From the NCBI RefSeq assembly GCF_030814995.1, contig NZ_JAUSVX010000004.1, positions 1-64,000 on the forward strand: a stretch of DNA of 64,000 nt, given 5' to 3'. The position numbers and the translations under genes were made by a program. The notes under the pieces were generated by a model that saw only the letters and a list, made by a program, of their open reading frames with translations, was not told the DNA's origin and ran no database searches. Position 1 is the stretch's first letter, and every line of letters starts with the position of its first letter. The stretch comes from Labrys wisconsinensis. Lineage in GTDB: Bacteria; Pseudomonadota; Alphaproteobacteria; Rhizobiales; Labraceae. Shown in pieces: positions 1-9,905 of this stretch.

Positions 1-90
1 AATATCCATCGCCCATCTCTCGCGAATCAATCGTGCGAGAGAGAATCACCTTAGGTAGGCCTCGAATACCTAAATGTGTGAACACAACAG

Positions 91-265
91 CCACGAAGTG
101 GGGAAGGTGGCCCGACGAAGTCGGGTCGGATGGGGTGTGGCGGGCAGGTCCGGGACGGTGTTCGGCTGGCACCGACGGTTGTGCGAGGACTTGCAAACGC
201 CGAGCCCTGCGCGCCACACCCCATCCGTCGCCACTTCGTGGCGCCACCTTCCCCACCTCCGGTGG
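91..265. repeat. Paired inverted palindromic repeat, family A
   Basis: The first 337 bases hold no credible gene. They contain two arms, 91-142 and 212-265, that are near-identical inverted copies of each other. Each arm has its own inner hairpin: CCCGAC/GTCGGG at 111-125 and CGCCAC/GTGGCG at 229-243. The inner stems differ in sequence but both still pair, which suggests the structure is conserved. Short hairpins also sit at the arm ends. The element lies just downstream of the aldehyde dehydrogenase stop. It resembles REP/BIME-type intergenic elements. Whether it acts in termination, mRNA stability or mobility is not visible. Confidence 0.75.
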
Positions 266-337
266 AGAAGGCTTTTGCGCCCCATTTTGCCACAACCGAG
301 TCGCCGATTCCTCGTCCTCGCTCTCCCAGGCCCCCCT

Positions 338-1768
<1,431 letters not shown>

Positions 1769-1804
1769 GGATTCCGGATCCGTTGCTCGGTGGTGAAGAT
1801 GGGT

Positions 1805-2878
1805 TCAGGCCGCGCGCAATGTACGCGCCGCGCCCGGCCGGACGCTAAGAAAAAGCGTGTCGCCGACCGCGAAGCCGGCGGAGGCGGCGCGCCGCGGCGT
1901 GTCGATGGTGAGCTCGGTCCCGTCGGCGAGCCGGGCGTGGAGGCGCAGGGAACGGCCATGGAACACGGTGCCGACGAGGCGCGCGGCAGCCGTATCGGGC
2001 GCCTCGGCCTCGATCAGCACGTCCTCCGGGCGGATGCCGACGGCGAGCGGCTCGCCCGGCCCCGGACCCTCGCCCTGCGCTTCCAGCATGAGCGGGCCGG
2101 CGGCGACGAGGAGGCCGTCGCCGCGGCGCTCGACCACCCGGCCCTCCAGCACGTTCATGGTGCCGATGAAGCCGGCGACGAAGCGGGTGGCGGGCGCATC
2201 GTAGAGCTCGGCCGGGCCGGCGATCTGCTCGATGCGGCCGCGGTTCATCACCGCGATGCGGTCGGAGATGGACAAGGCCTCGGTCTGGTCGTGCGTCACC
2301 ATGACGAAGGTGGTGCCGAGCTCGGCCTGCAGGCGCTTGAGCTCAACCTGCATCTGCTCGCGCAGATGCGCGTCGAGCGCCGAGAGCGGCTCGTCGAGCA
2401 GCAGCACCCGGGGCTCGCACACGATCGCCCGGGCGAGGGCGACGCGCTGGCGCTGGCCGCCGGAGAGGGCGGCGACCCGCGCGCCGATCTTGTCGGCGAG
2501 GCCGACCAGCTCCAGCGCCGCCGCGATCCGGCGCCGCATGTCGGCGGCGGGGAGCCGTCGCAGCGTCAGGCCGAAGCCGACATTCTCGGCGACGTCCATG
2601 TGCGGGAACAGGGCATAGTCCTGGAACACGGTGTTGACCGGCCGGTCATAGGGCCGCAGCGCCGTGACGTCGCGGCCGTCGAGCAGGACCCGGCCCCCGG
2701 TCGGCTGCTCGAAGCCGGCGATGACCCTGAGCGTGGTGGTCTTGCCGCAGCCGGAGGGGCCGAGCAGGCTGAGGAACTCGCCCGTGGCAATGGTGAGGTC
2801 GACCTCGTCGAGGCCGACCACGCCGCCGGGAAAGCGCTTGGAGACGGCTTCCAGCCGCAGGACCGGATCAGCCGCCAC
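1805..2878 (-). CDS. Polyamine-type ABC transporter ATPase (PotA family)
   Basis: A 357-residue ATPase of the spermidine/putrescine/Fe3+ importer group. The Walker A GPSGCGKT lies at about 40-47, followed by the Q-loop, an LSGGQ signature, Walker B LLLLDEP and a C-terminal TOBE-like region of about 110 residues. It energises uptake through the two permeases encoded upstream in the same operon. The start is a GTG at 2878 that overlaps the end of the regulator gene by 11 bases, so translation is probably coupled. The exact solute (putrescine, spermidine or a related amine) cannot be read from the sequence. Confidence 0.93.
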   Translation of the reverse strand: MAADPVLRLEAVSKRFPGGVVGLDEVDLTIATGEFLSLLGPSGCGKTTTLRVIAGFEQPTGGRVLLDGRDVTALRPYDRPVNTVFQDYALFPHMDVAENVGFGLTLRRLPAADMRRRIAAALELVGLADKIGARVAALSGGQRQRVALARAIVCEPRVLLLDEPLSALDAHLREQMQVELKRLQAELGTTFVMVTHDQTEALSISDRIAVMNRGRIEQIAGPAELYDAPATRFVAGFIGTMNVLEGRVVERRGDGLLVAAGPLMLEAQGEGPGPGEPLAVGIRPEDVLIEAEAPDTAAARLVGTVFHGRSLRLHARLADGTELTIDTPRRAASAGFAVGDTLFLSVRPGAARTLRAA

Positions 2879-3482
2879 CGCGCACCTCGGAGGGCTTGAC
2901 CGTGTTGACCCACAGCACCGTGCAGGGCTCGCGGCCGGGATTGCGGAACGTGTGGGAGAGCGTGCTCTTGAAGGCGAAGCTGTCGCCGGCCTTGAGGAGG
3001 TAGACGACGCCGTCGATGGTCAGCTCCAGCTCGCCGGCCTCGACGATGCCGAACTCGTGCCCGGCATGGGCATAGGCCGCCGCGGCTCCGCAGCCCGGCT
3101 CCACCCGGACCATCAGCCCGGTCAGGGCCGCGCCCGGCGGCGACAAGAGGTCCTTGCGGATGCCCTCGGACCAGACCGGCACCTGCCGGCGGCCATTGGC
3201 GCGCACGCTGTAGAGGTCGCCTGCCTCCTCGCCACCCTCGGAGATGAGGCTGTGCGGCTCGACGTCGAGCGCGGCGGCGAGCGGCCAGAGCACCCGCACG
3301 CGCAGCGAGGTCAGGCCGCGCTCGATCTGGCTGAGCGCGCCGACCGAGATGCCGGCGCGCTGGGCGAGCTCGGTGAGGCCGAGATGGCGCTCCAGCCGCA
3401 GCGCCCGGATGCGCCGCCCGACGCGGATGTCGGCCGCCGCATGGTCGGAAGCGTCGCCTTCGTCGATCTGTTCGACCGTCAC
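2868..3482 (-). CDS. XRE-family regulator with C-terminal cupin domain
   Basis: A 204-residue protein with an N-terminal helix-turn-helix of XRE type at about residues 20-75 and a C-terminal cupin fold at about 120-200, rich in Gly/His/Glu. This architecture is typical of small-molecule-responsive repressors such as PuuR (polyamine catabolism). The GTG start at 3482 was chosen because sequence further upstream translates the palindromic repeat. The gene sits inside the polyamine-type ABC operon, after the binding protein and overlapping the ATPase, so it probably controls its own operon. The palindrome at 6657-6676 over the operon promoter is a plausible operator (inference). Confidence 0.88.
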   Translation of the reverse strand: MTVEQIDEGDASDHAAADIRVGRRIRALRLERHLGLTELAQRAGISVGALSQIERGLTSLRVRVLWPLAAALDVEPHSLISEGGEEAGDLYSVRANGRRQVPVWSEGIRKDLLSPPGAALTGLMVRVEPGCGAAAAYAHAGHEFGIVEAGELELTIDGVVYLLKAGDSFAFKSTLSHTFRNPGREPCTVLWVNTVKPSEVRGGG

Positions 3483-3546
3483 GCAAGGCCTCCCGAAGGT
3501 GACAAACGCCGGCAGGCGCCAGACGTATATGGCGCAACACCGGCCG

Positions 3547-3750
3547 CTCCCCTCCCCCTTGCGGGGAGGGGTGAGGGGTGGGGGTCGTGCAGAATGAGGT
3601 CGATCGGCACGCAAAGGGCGCCTCTCGATATGCGTCGTGCTCGATCCTGATGGACCCCCACCCCGTACCCCTCCCCGTCGATCTCGGGTGTTCCCGAGAT
3701 CGACCGCTGAAGAGGCAAGTCGGAAACATCCGACTTGCTCGGGGGAGGGG
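3547..3750. repeat. Paired inverted palindromes, family B copy 1, second arm interrupted
   Basis: The 313-base gap between the binding-protein and regulator genes is filled by a C/G-rich element. One arm is at 3547-3586. The other, in inverted orientation, starts at 3653. In the intact family (see 23643-23787) the second arm is one hairpin with a short GCAA loop. Here that loop is replaced by about 64 bases (3677-3740). These form two perfect hairpins, 3678-3703 (11-bp stem, TGTT loop) and 3715-3738 (10-bp stem, AACA loop). The element splits the operon between the binding protein and its regulator. Confidence 0.75.
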
Positions 3751-3795
3751 ATTGGCTGGCGTCGCGCATCAGGCGGTTCGTGCAAAGTCCCCCCA

Positions 3796-4875
3796 TCACC
3801 CCCCCGCCTTCACCTTCTCGAACATCTTGGCGAGGTCCTCGTTCTGCTTCATCGGGCCGGTGAACACGGTCGACTTCAGCATCACCTCCGGGTCGGCAGG
3901 CAGCTGCAGCCGGTCGAGGTCGGCCTTCGGCACCTCGGCGAAGGCCGCGCTGGAGGCGCTGCCATAGCCGTATTGCTCGATCAGCTGCTTGCCCGATTCG
4001 GCCTCCAGGCGGCTGTTGATGAAGTCATAGGCGAGGTCGACGTGCTGGGCATCCTTCAAGAGCACCATGCCGCAGGCCCAGGTCAGCATGCCCTCCTTCG
4101 GCTTCATGAACTCCACCGGGACGCCCTGCTTCTTCAGCGTGGTGGCCGAGGCGTTCCAGGTCATGGCCGCGACCAGTTCGCCGCTCGCCAGCGACTGCTC
4201 CACCGAGGTCATGTCGGTGGTGTAGCTGCGCAGGAGCGGGCGCTGCTCGCGCAGCTTGTCCGCCACCTTGTCGAGCTCGGCCGGCGTCAGGTCGAACGGA
4301 TTCACCCCCGCGAGCAACGCGGCGACGATCGGCGTGTCGTGCACGGCGTCGATGGTGGCCATGCGGCCGGCATAGCGCTTGTCCCACAAGAGGGTCCAGC
4401 TCTGCTCGGGGTCCTTCACCAGGTCGGTGCGGTAGAGGATCGAGGTGTTGCCCCAGTCCCAGGGCACCATCCATACCTTGCCGTCACCCGCCTGCAGGTC
4501 GGGCAGGGCCTTGAACACCGGGAAGATGGTGTCCCAGTTCTTCAGGCGCCCGGTGTCGATCGGCTGGATCAGCCCGGCTTTGCGCCAGATCGCCACCTTG
4601 TCGTAGCAGGGATGGGCGATGTCGGGGTGAAAGCCTGCCTTGACCTTGGTGTAGGCGTCGTCGTCGTCGCCGAACATCGCGGTCTCCAGCCCGTCGGGAT
4701 GGGCGGCGAGGAAGCTCTTGTTGAAGTCCGGCAGCTCGTAGCCCGACCAGGTGAAATAGGCGAGCTTGTCGCCGGCCGCGGCCGTGCCGGCGAGGGCGGC
4801 GCCGATAGCAAGAGCGGCGGTGAGGCCGCCGATGAGCCTCCTGGCGAGGCGGAATGCGTTTGCGCGGGCAGGCAT
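3796..4875 (-). CDS. Polyamine-type ABC transporter substrate-binding protein (PotD family)
   Basis: A 359-residue periplasmic protein with an N-terminal signal peptide (about residues 1-34, ending in a small-residue cleavage region). The mature part follows the PotD/PotF pattern, including the early YFTWSGY segment and WDWGN in the first lobe. It delivers the solute to the two permeases encoded just upstream on the same strand. Its length matches the family. The start at 4875 lies 20 bases after the permease stop. Annotation as spermidine/putrescine-binding is by family resemblance; several members bind other amines or amino-acid derivatives. Confidence 0.92.
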   Translation of the reverse strand: MPARANAFRLARRLIGGLTAALAIGAALAGTAAAGDKLAYFTWSGYELPDFNKSFLAAHPDGLETAMFGDDDDAYTKVKAGFHPDIAHPCYDKVAIWRKAGLIQPIDTGRLKNWDTIFPVFKALPDLQAGDGKVWMVPWDWGNTSILYRTDLVKDPEQSWTLLWDKRYAGRMATIDAVHDTPIVAALLAGVNPFDLTPAELDKVADKLREQRPLLRSYTTDMTSVEQSLASGELVAAMTWNASATTLKKQGVPVEFMKPKEGMLTWACGMVLLKDAQHVDLAYDFINSRLEAESGKQLIEQYGYGSASSAAFAEVPKADLDRLQLPADPEVMLKSTVFTGPMKQNEDLAKMFEKVKAGG

Positions 4876-4895
4876 GGGGGTCCCTCTCTGGTTGT

Positions 4896-5738
4896 TCAGG
4901 CTTGCAGCGCCGCCCCGGCCGCGGCGGCCGGGACGGGACCGGCGCCGCGCAGGCCGCGGCGGCGGATCAGCTCGGCGCCGGTGGCGACGGCGACCGAAAC
5001 GGCGAGGATGAGGGTGCCGAGCGCCATCACGCCGGGCAGGGCCTTGGGAAAGCGCAGCTGGCTCCAGATGAACACCGGCAGCGTCGCGTCGGTGCCGGCG
5101 AGGAAGAAGGCGACGATGAACTCGTCGAACGAGGTGAGGAAGGCGAGCAGGAAGGCCGAGGCCACCGCCGGCGCGGCGAGCGGCAGCAGCACGCGCCGGA
5201 ACACCGTCGCCTCATGCGCGCCGAGATCCATCGCCGCCTCGCCGAGGCTCCTGGGCAGGGCTTTGAGCCGGCTGCGCATGATGACCACCGTGGTCGGCAG
5301 CGCCACCAGCGTGTGGCCGAGCACGATGGCGGCGCGTGATGGCCCGAGCCCGGCGAGGTTGGCCAGGATCAGCAGGGCGATGCCGACGATGACGCCGGGG
5401 ATCAGGATCGGCAGGCGCGCCAGCGCCGAGACCAGCCGCGCCGTCCGCCCGCCGCCGACCACGTCCATATAGGCGACGGTGACGCCGGTCAGCGTCGCCA
5501 GCGCCGCCGCGCAGAGGCCGACGACGAGGCTGGTGAAGAGCGCGCGGTGCAGCTCCTCGTTGGCGAAGAGGCCGGCGTACCAGGCGAGGGTGAAGCCCTT
5601 CAGGGGGAAGGCGGCCTGGATCGAATCGTTGAACGAGAACAGCGGGATCAGCACGATCGGCAGGTAGAGAAAGACGAGGTAGGCCCCGACATAGGCGGCG
5701 AGCCAGCGCCCGCCCGGGGCGGCGTCGGGCGCGCTCAT
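4896..5738 (-). CDS. Polyamine-type ABC transporter permease (PotC family)
   Basis: A 280-residue integral inner-membrane protein with about six hydrophobic segments and an EAA-type loop in the second half (GEAAMDLGA...RVLLPLAAPAV), where the ATPase docks. The ATG at 5738 overlaps the stop of the upstream permease as ATGA, so the pair is translationally coupled. A much longer open frame continues upstream but reads through the other permease gene in a wrong frame and was not used. With the PotB-like partner it forms the transmembrane channel of the importer. Confidence 0.93.
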   Translation of the reverse strand: MSAPDAAPGGRWLAAYVGAYLVFLYLPIVLIPLFSFNDSIQAAFPLKGFTLAWYAGLFANEELHRALFTSLVVGLCAAALATLTGVTVAYMDVVGGGRTARLVSALARLPILIPGVIVGIALLILANLAGLGPSRAAIVLGHTLVALPTTVVIMRSRLKALPRSLGEAAMDLGAHEATVFRRVLLPLAAPAVASAFLLAFLTSFDEFIVAFFLAGTDATLPVFIWSQLRFPKALPGVMALGTLILAVSVAVATGAELIRRRGLRGAGPVPAAAAGAALQA

Positions 5739-6625
5739 GTCCGGCTCCCCCAGCGCCGGTCGCCGGCCCGGGCGGCCAGCACCACGGCGAGGATGACCAG
5801 CATGACCAGGACGGAAAGGGCGGCGCCGAACGGCCAGTCGTCGGCCTTGCCGAACTGGGCCTGGATGATCGAGCCGATCATGGTGCTGGCCGGCCCGCCG
5901 ACCAGCGCCGGCGTGACATAGTCGCCGACCGTCGGCACGAACACCACCAGCGCCGCCGAGAGCACGCCGGGCATGGAAAGCGGCAGCACCACGCGGCGGA
6001 AGGTGGTGAAGGGCCGGGCGCCGAGGTCGCCGGCCGCCTCGAGCAGCGAGCGCGGGATGGTGTCGAGCGCCACGTAGATCGGCAGGATGGCGAAGGCGGC
6101 ATAGGCATGCGCCAGCGTCACCACCACCGCGGCCGGGGTGTTGAGGAAGGCGAGAATCGGCTCGGCGGTCAGCCCGCTGGTCAGCAGCGCCGAGTTGAGC
6201 ACGCCGTTGAAGGCGAGCACGATCTTCCAGGCGAACACCCGCAGGAGATAGCTGGTCCAGAACGGCAGCGTCACCAGGAACAGGATGAGGCCGCGGCGGC
6301 GCCCGGCATGGAAGGCGATGTAATAGCTGACGGGATAGGCAGTCGCGACCGTCGCGAGCGTCACCAGGCCGGCGATGGCCAGCGAGCGCAGCAGCACCGC
6401 GCCATAGAGCGGGTCGCCGAGCGCGGCGGCGAAATTGTCGAGGGTGAAGCCGGCGCCGGCGAGCGTGCCGTCGTTGCGGCGAAAGCCCAGCGCCAGCACG
6501 GCCCCGAGCGCGAACAGCACCAGCACCAGGCTCGCCAGCGCTCCCGGCAGCATCATCGCCGCGCCGAACAGCCGGCGCCGGTGCTCGGAGGTCGCGTTCG
6601 GGGAGGGAAGGGCCGCTGCGGTCAT
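5735..6625 (-). CDS. Polyamine-type ABC transporter permease (PotB family)
   Basis: A 296-residue inner-membrane protein with about six membrane segments and the conserved docking loop (LEAAGDLGARPFTTFRRV). It is the first gene of the minus-strand operon permease-permease-binding protein-regulator-ATPase-aldehyde dehydrogenase. The ATG at 6625 was chosen over the longer frame because the candidate promoter lies at 6653-6681. A short GGTGG lies ahead of the start. It pairs with the PotC-type permease downstream. Confidence 0.92.
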   Translation of the reverse strand: MTAAALPSPNATSEHRRRLFGAAMMLPGALASLVLVLFALGAVLALGFRRNDGTLAGAGFTLDNFAAALGDPLYGAVLLRSLAIAGLVTLATVATAYPVSYYIAFHAGRRRGLILFLVTLPFWTSYLLRVFAWKIVLAFNGVLNSALLTSGLTAEPILAFLNTPAAVVVTLAHAYAAFAILPIYVALDTIPRSLLEAAGDLGARPFTTFRRVVLPLSMPGVLSAALVVFVPTVGDYVTPALVGGPASTMIGSIIQAQFGKADDWPFGAALSVLVMLVILAVVLAARAGDRRWGSRT

Positions 6626-6652
6626 GCTGCGCCACCGGCGTGAATTGTGGCA

Positions 6653-6681
6653 ATAATTTTTCACAAATATGAAAAAGTCAA
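6653..6681 (-). promoter_or_regulatory. Promoter of the polyamine-type operon with overlapping palindromic operator
   Basis: Read on the minus strand, TTGACT (6676-6681) and AATTAT (6653-6658) are separated by 17 bases, a good sigma-70 arrangement. The expected leader is about 20 bases before the start at 6625. Between and over these boxes lies the A/T-rich palindrome TTTTTCA-N6-TGAAAAA at 6657-6676. An operator in this position would block RNA polymerase. The XRE-cupin regulator of the operon is the obvious candidate ligand-responsive repressor (inference). The rest of the 6626-6957 gap shows no gene. Confidence 0.6.
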
Positions 6682-6957
6682 TCCGTCGACTGCGGCGACC
6701 TTCCGGTGCTCGGCGCTCGAAGGTGTCGAGTCGCCGATGCCAGGCGCCGGCCATGGCGTGGCCTGAAATGCGTGCGGGTGATTTCAGGGCCGTGAAACGC
6801 CGGGGCGGACAAGGTCCGCGTCACGCTCCGGGCCGGTCAGGGCGTTCGGGGGTGAGCATGACGTCCTGAACCCCGCCCTTCTCCCGGCCGGGACGGTGCG
6901 CGTTGCCCGGCATGGCTGCTCGCGCATGGACCTCGCCGTGGGGCGGCGGTCGGCGGA

Positions 6958-7650
6958 TCAGGACCCGGAGGAGGGCGGCCGGGATTTGCGCAGGAGCAGG
7001 TTGCGCACCGTCGTCGCATGCCAGGCGCCGTGGCGGCGCGTCTGCACCCCGTCGGCGTTGAGCGCGGCGGCGATGCCGTCATAGCTGGTGACGCCGGTGG
7101 CCCGGATGCGCTCGATCGTCGGCAGCAGGGCGTCGGCGAAGGCGTCGGCATTGGCCTGCACGGCCGCCCGCCCCAGCACCGCGGCGGTCTCGACCAGCGC
7201 CGGATTGCCCAGGGGCTTGCCCTCGGCCTTGCGCGCGGCGAGCGCGATCCGGGTGCGCTCGGAGATGAGCGAGCGTTCCTTGTGCGACAGCCGCTCGTAG
7301 AGATGCAGCATGAAGGGGTGCACGTCCGGCCCGCCCTCGGCCACGACGACGGCGATCTGCCGGGCCATCAGGCCGGCGATGAAGGCGACGTCGTTGGACA
7401 GGCGATCGAGCCGCGCCACCACCAGCGGGCAGCGCGCCCGCAGGGCCGCGGCCACCGCCGCCGCCAGCAGCGGGCGGTCGCCGAGCGCCTCCGGGACCTT
7501 GCCGACCTCCACCTCGATATGTTCGCCGAGGATGGCGAGGCCTTCCCGAGCGGCGAAGCGCCGGATGGCTTGACGCTGCGGCTCGAGGCCATAGCTCGCT
7601 TGGCCATGACGTAGCGTCTGGATCCTGATATAGGCGACGGCGGCCCGCAT
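6958..7650 (-). CDS. Serine-recombinase-family protein lacking the nucleophilic serine
   Basis: A 230-residue protein that aligns with the catalytic domain of small serine recombinases (resolvase/invertase). It has the opening AYIRIQT, the GLEPQRQAI segment, [13 protein letters not shown] around 79-91 and [14 protein letters not shown] with the long E helix. A C-terminal helical part resembles the recombinase DNA-binding region. The family motif is Y-x-R-V-S-T with serine as nucleophile. Here the sequence is Y7-I-R-I-Q11-T, so glutamine replaces it. The enzyme is probably inactive for strand cleavage and may act as a DNA-binding or regulatory remnant. It is a lone gene with its own promoter. 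Confidence 0.8.
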   Translation of the reverse strand: MRAAVAYIRIQTLRHGQASYGLEPQRQAIRRFAAREGLAILGEHIEVEVGKVPEALGDRPLLAAAVAAALRARCPLVVARLDRLSNDVAFIAGLMARQIAVVVAEGGPDVHPFMLHLYERLSHKERSLISERTRIALAARKAEGKPLGNPALVETAAVLGRAAVQANADAFADALLPTIERIRATGVTSYDGIAAALNADGVQTRRHGAWHATTVRNLLLRKSRPPSSGS

Positions 7651-7661
7651 CGTCCCGCACT

Positions 7662-7704
7662 CTGTCGACAGTCAAAAGTATAATTAACCCTATTTGTTTT
7701 GCAA
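7662..7704 (-). promoter_or_regulatory. Promoter and perfect palindrome ahead of the recombinase-like gene
   Basis: On the minus strand TTGCAA (7699-7704) and TATACT (7677-7682) are 16 bases apart in locally A/T-rich DNA, giving a start point about 20 bases before the ATG at 7650. Between promoter and gene, at 7662-7671, lies the perfect 10-base palindrome CTGTCGACAG. It could be an operator for autoregulation (inference). The rest of the 521-base gap up to 8171 shows no gene, repeat or RNA I can support. Part of it (about 7680-7800) is less G/C-rich than its surroundings. Confidence 0.5.
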
Positions 7705-8171
7705 GTTATTACCGACGTCCATCGACTCCGGTGAAACGTGGATTCTTTTGCAATCGATCCGGCAGTGTGAGGGGCTGAGTTCTGCAAGAATGCAGGTAAT
7801 AGCCCACCCGTCCGCAATCGGCACGCAATCGCCGGTTCGGGCAAGCCACGCCGAGGGCGCGGGATCCGGCCAATTGTTCGAATCTGCGGCCGTTCGGGGC
7901 AGCAGGGAGGGGAAATATGGTCGCGCCGTGGCGAATCAGCCCGTGCCGGCATCGATCTCGGTGGATTGACAGCAAGTTGACAGGAAGCACCCGGCGCGGC
8001 CGAAGGCCGTCGCATCGCACGGCCGCAATGCCGGATGCGCGATGCGACAGGTGCGATACGAGGACCGGGCGCTGCTGCGGCGCATCGGCGACATTGACTG
8101 CTGCCAGTGCCGCGATTTGACTGGATCGCCGGCCGGCTGAGCTGCCACCCCTTACGCGACGGGGACGGCGC

Positions 8172-9887
8172 TCAGCCCTCCACCTTCAGCCCCCTCAGAA
8201 ACCCGAAGTCGCACCCCTCGTCCGCCTGCAAAATCTGCTCCTCGTACAGCCGCTGATACCCCCGTGTCGGCTTGCGCGCACGGGGCGGCAGGCCCTCGCG
8301 CCGCGCGGCGAGCTCCTCATCGTCGACCAGCAGTTCCAGCCGCCGCTCCGCCACGCTGAGGCGGATGCGGTCGCCGTCGCGCACCAGGGCGAGCGGGCCG
8401 CCGGAGGCGGCGTCGGGGGCGACGTGCAGCACGATGGTGCCGTAGGCGGTGCCGCTCATGCGCGCATCGGAGATGCGCACCATGTCCTTGACGCCGGCGC
8501 GGGCGAGCTTGGCGGGGATCGGGAGGTAGCCGGCCTCGGGCATGGCGGCCTCGCTGGTCGGCCCGGCATTCTGCAGCACCAGGAAATCCTCGGGCGTCAC
8601 GTCGAGGGCGGGGTCGTCGATGCGGGCGGCGAGGTCGGCGAGCGAGGTGAACACCACGGCGCGGCCCTCGCGCTCGAACAAGGCGGGGTCGGCGGCGGCG
8701 CGCTTCAGGATGGCGCCGCGCGGGGCGAGGTTGCCGAACAGGGCGACGAGCCCGCCGGTCGGCCGGACCGGCGCGACGGCTGCGTGCACCACGGCGCGGT
8801 CCACCCAGGCGGGCGCGGCGTCGATACGCTCGCCGAGGGTCTCGCCGGTCACGGTCAGGCAGTCGAGATGCAGCAGCGGGCGCAATTCGCGCAGCACGGC
8901 GGGGATGCCGCCGGCGGCGTAGAGGTCCTCCATATAGGCGCTGCCGGTGGGCTTGAGGTCGACCAGCACCGGCGTGGTCTCGCTCATGGCGTTCATCGCG
9001 TCGAGGTCGAGGCGGTGGCCGAGCCGGCCGGCGATGGCGGCGAGATGCACCACGGCATTGGTCGAGCCGCCGAGCGCCAGCAGCACGCGCACCGCGTTCT
9101 CGAAGGCCTTGGCCGTCATGATCCGGCTCGGGCGCCGGTCCGAGCCGATCAGCGACACGGCGATGCGGCCCGTCTCCTCCGCCATGCGCAGCCGGTCGGC
9201 GTCGACGGCGGGGATGGCGGCGGCGCCGGCCGGCATCATGCCGAGCGCCTCGGCGAGGCTCGCCATGGTGCTGGCCGTGCCCATCACGGCGCAGGTGCCT
9301 GATGTCGAGGCGAGGCGCTGCTCCACCGCGTCGATCTGTTCGTCGTCCACCTCGCCGGCGCGGTAGCGCGCCCAGAAGCGCCGGCAGTCCGTGCAGGCGC
9401 CGAGCCGCTCGCCGCGGTGGCGGCTGGTCGACATCGGCCCGGCGACGAGCTGGATCGCCGGCAGGTCGGCCGAGGCCGCGCCCATCAGCTGGGCCGGCAC
9501 GGTCTTGTCGCAGCCGCCGAGCAGCACCACCGCGTCCATCGGCTGGGCGCGGACCATCTCCTCCACATCCATGGCCATCAGGTTGCGGAACTTCAGGCTG
9601 GTCGGCTCGAGGAAGACCTCGCCGAGCGAGATGGTGGGGAACTCCACCGGCAGGGCGCCGGCGGCGAGCACGCCGCGCTTCACCGCCTCGATCAGCTCGG
9701 GGAAATGGCGGTGGCAATTGTTGAAGCCGCTGGCGGAATGGCAGATGCCGACGATCGGCCGCTCCAGCATCTGCCTGGAATAGCCCATGGAGCTGGCGAA
9801 GGAGCGGCGGAGATAGAGGCTGAAGCCGCGGTCGCCGTAATTGGTGAGGCCGCGCCTGAGGCCGTGCGGCTTGTCGTCCTGGCTCAT
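8172..9887 (-). CDS. IlvD/Edd-family sugar-acid dehydratase
   Basis: A 571-residue iron-sulfur dehydratase of the IlvD/Edd family, most like the aldonate (for example L-arabonate) dehydratase subgroup in length and motifs. Cluster cysteines are visible in the CHSASGFNNC segment (Cys49/Cys58), in LGGCDKT and in SGTCAVMGTAST. The conserved serine is in ISDARMSGTAYG. Such enzymes remove water from a polyhydroxy acid to give a 2-keto-3-deoxy acid. It is the last gene of an IclR-ThDP enzyme-aldehyde dehydrogenase-dehydratase operon, so it likely works in one catabolic route with them. The substrate is unknown. Confidence 0.9.
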   Translation of the reverse strand: MSQDDKPHGLRRGLTNYGDRGFSLYLRRSFASSMGYSRQMLERPIVGICHSASGFNNCHRHFPELIEAVKRGVLAAGALPVEFPTISLGEVFLEPTSLKFRNLMAMDVEEMVRAQPMDAVVLLGGCDKTVPAQLMGAASADLPAIQLVAGPMSTSRHRGERLGACTDCRRFWARYRAGEVDDEQIDAVEQRLASTSGTCAVMGTASTMASLAEALGMMPAGAAAIPAVDADRLRMAEETGRIAVSLIGSDRRPSRIMTAKAFENAVRVLLALGGSTNAVVHLAAIAGRLGHRLDLDAMNAMSETTPVLVDLKPTGSAYMEDLYAAGGIPAVLRELRPLLHLDCLTVTGETLGERIDAAPAWVDRAVVHAAVAPVRPTGGLVALFGNLAPRGAILKRAAADPALFEREGRAVVFTSLADLAARIDDPALDVTPEDFLVLQNAGPTSEAAMPEAGYLPIPAKLARAGVKDMVRISDARMSGTAYGTIVLHVAPDAASGGPLALVRDGDRIRLSVAERRLELLVDDEELAARREGLPPRARKPTRGYQRLYEEQILQADEGCDFGFLRGLKVEG

Positions 9888-9905
9888 CGCCCGCTCCTTC
9901 TCACG

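Noticed and set aside
4896-6653. Apparent single 585-codon frame spanning both polyamine permeases
   Set aside because: Its first 300 codons are an out-of-frame reading of the PotB-type gene. The true gene starts at 5738 with an ATGA overlap.
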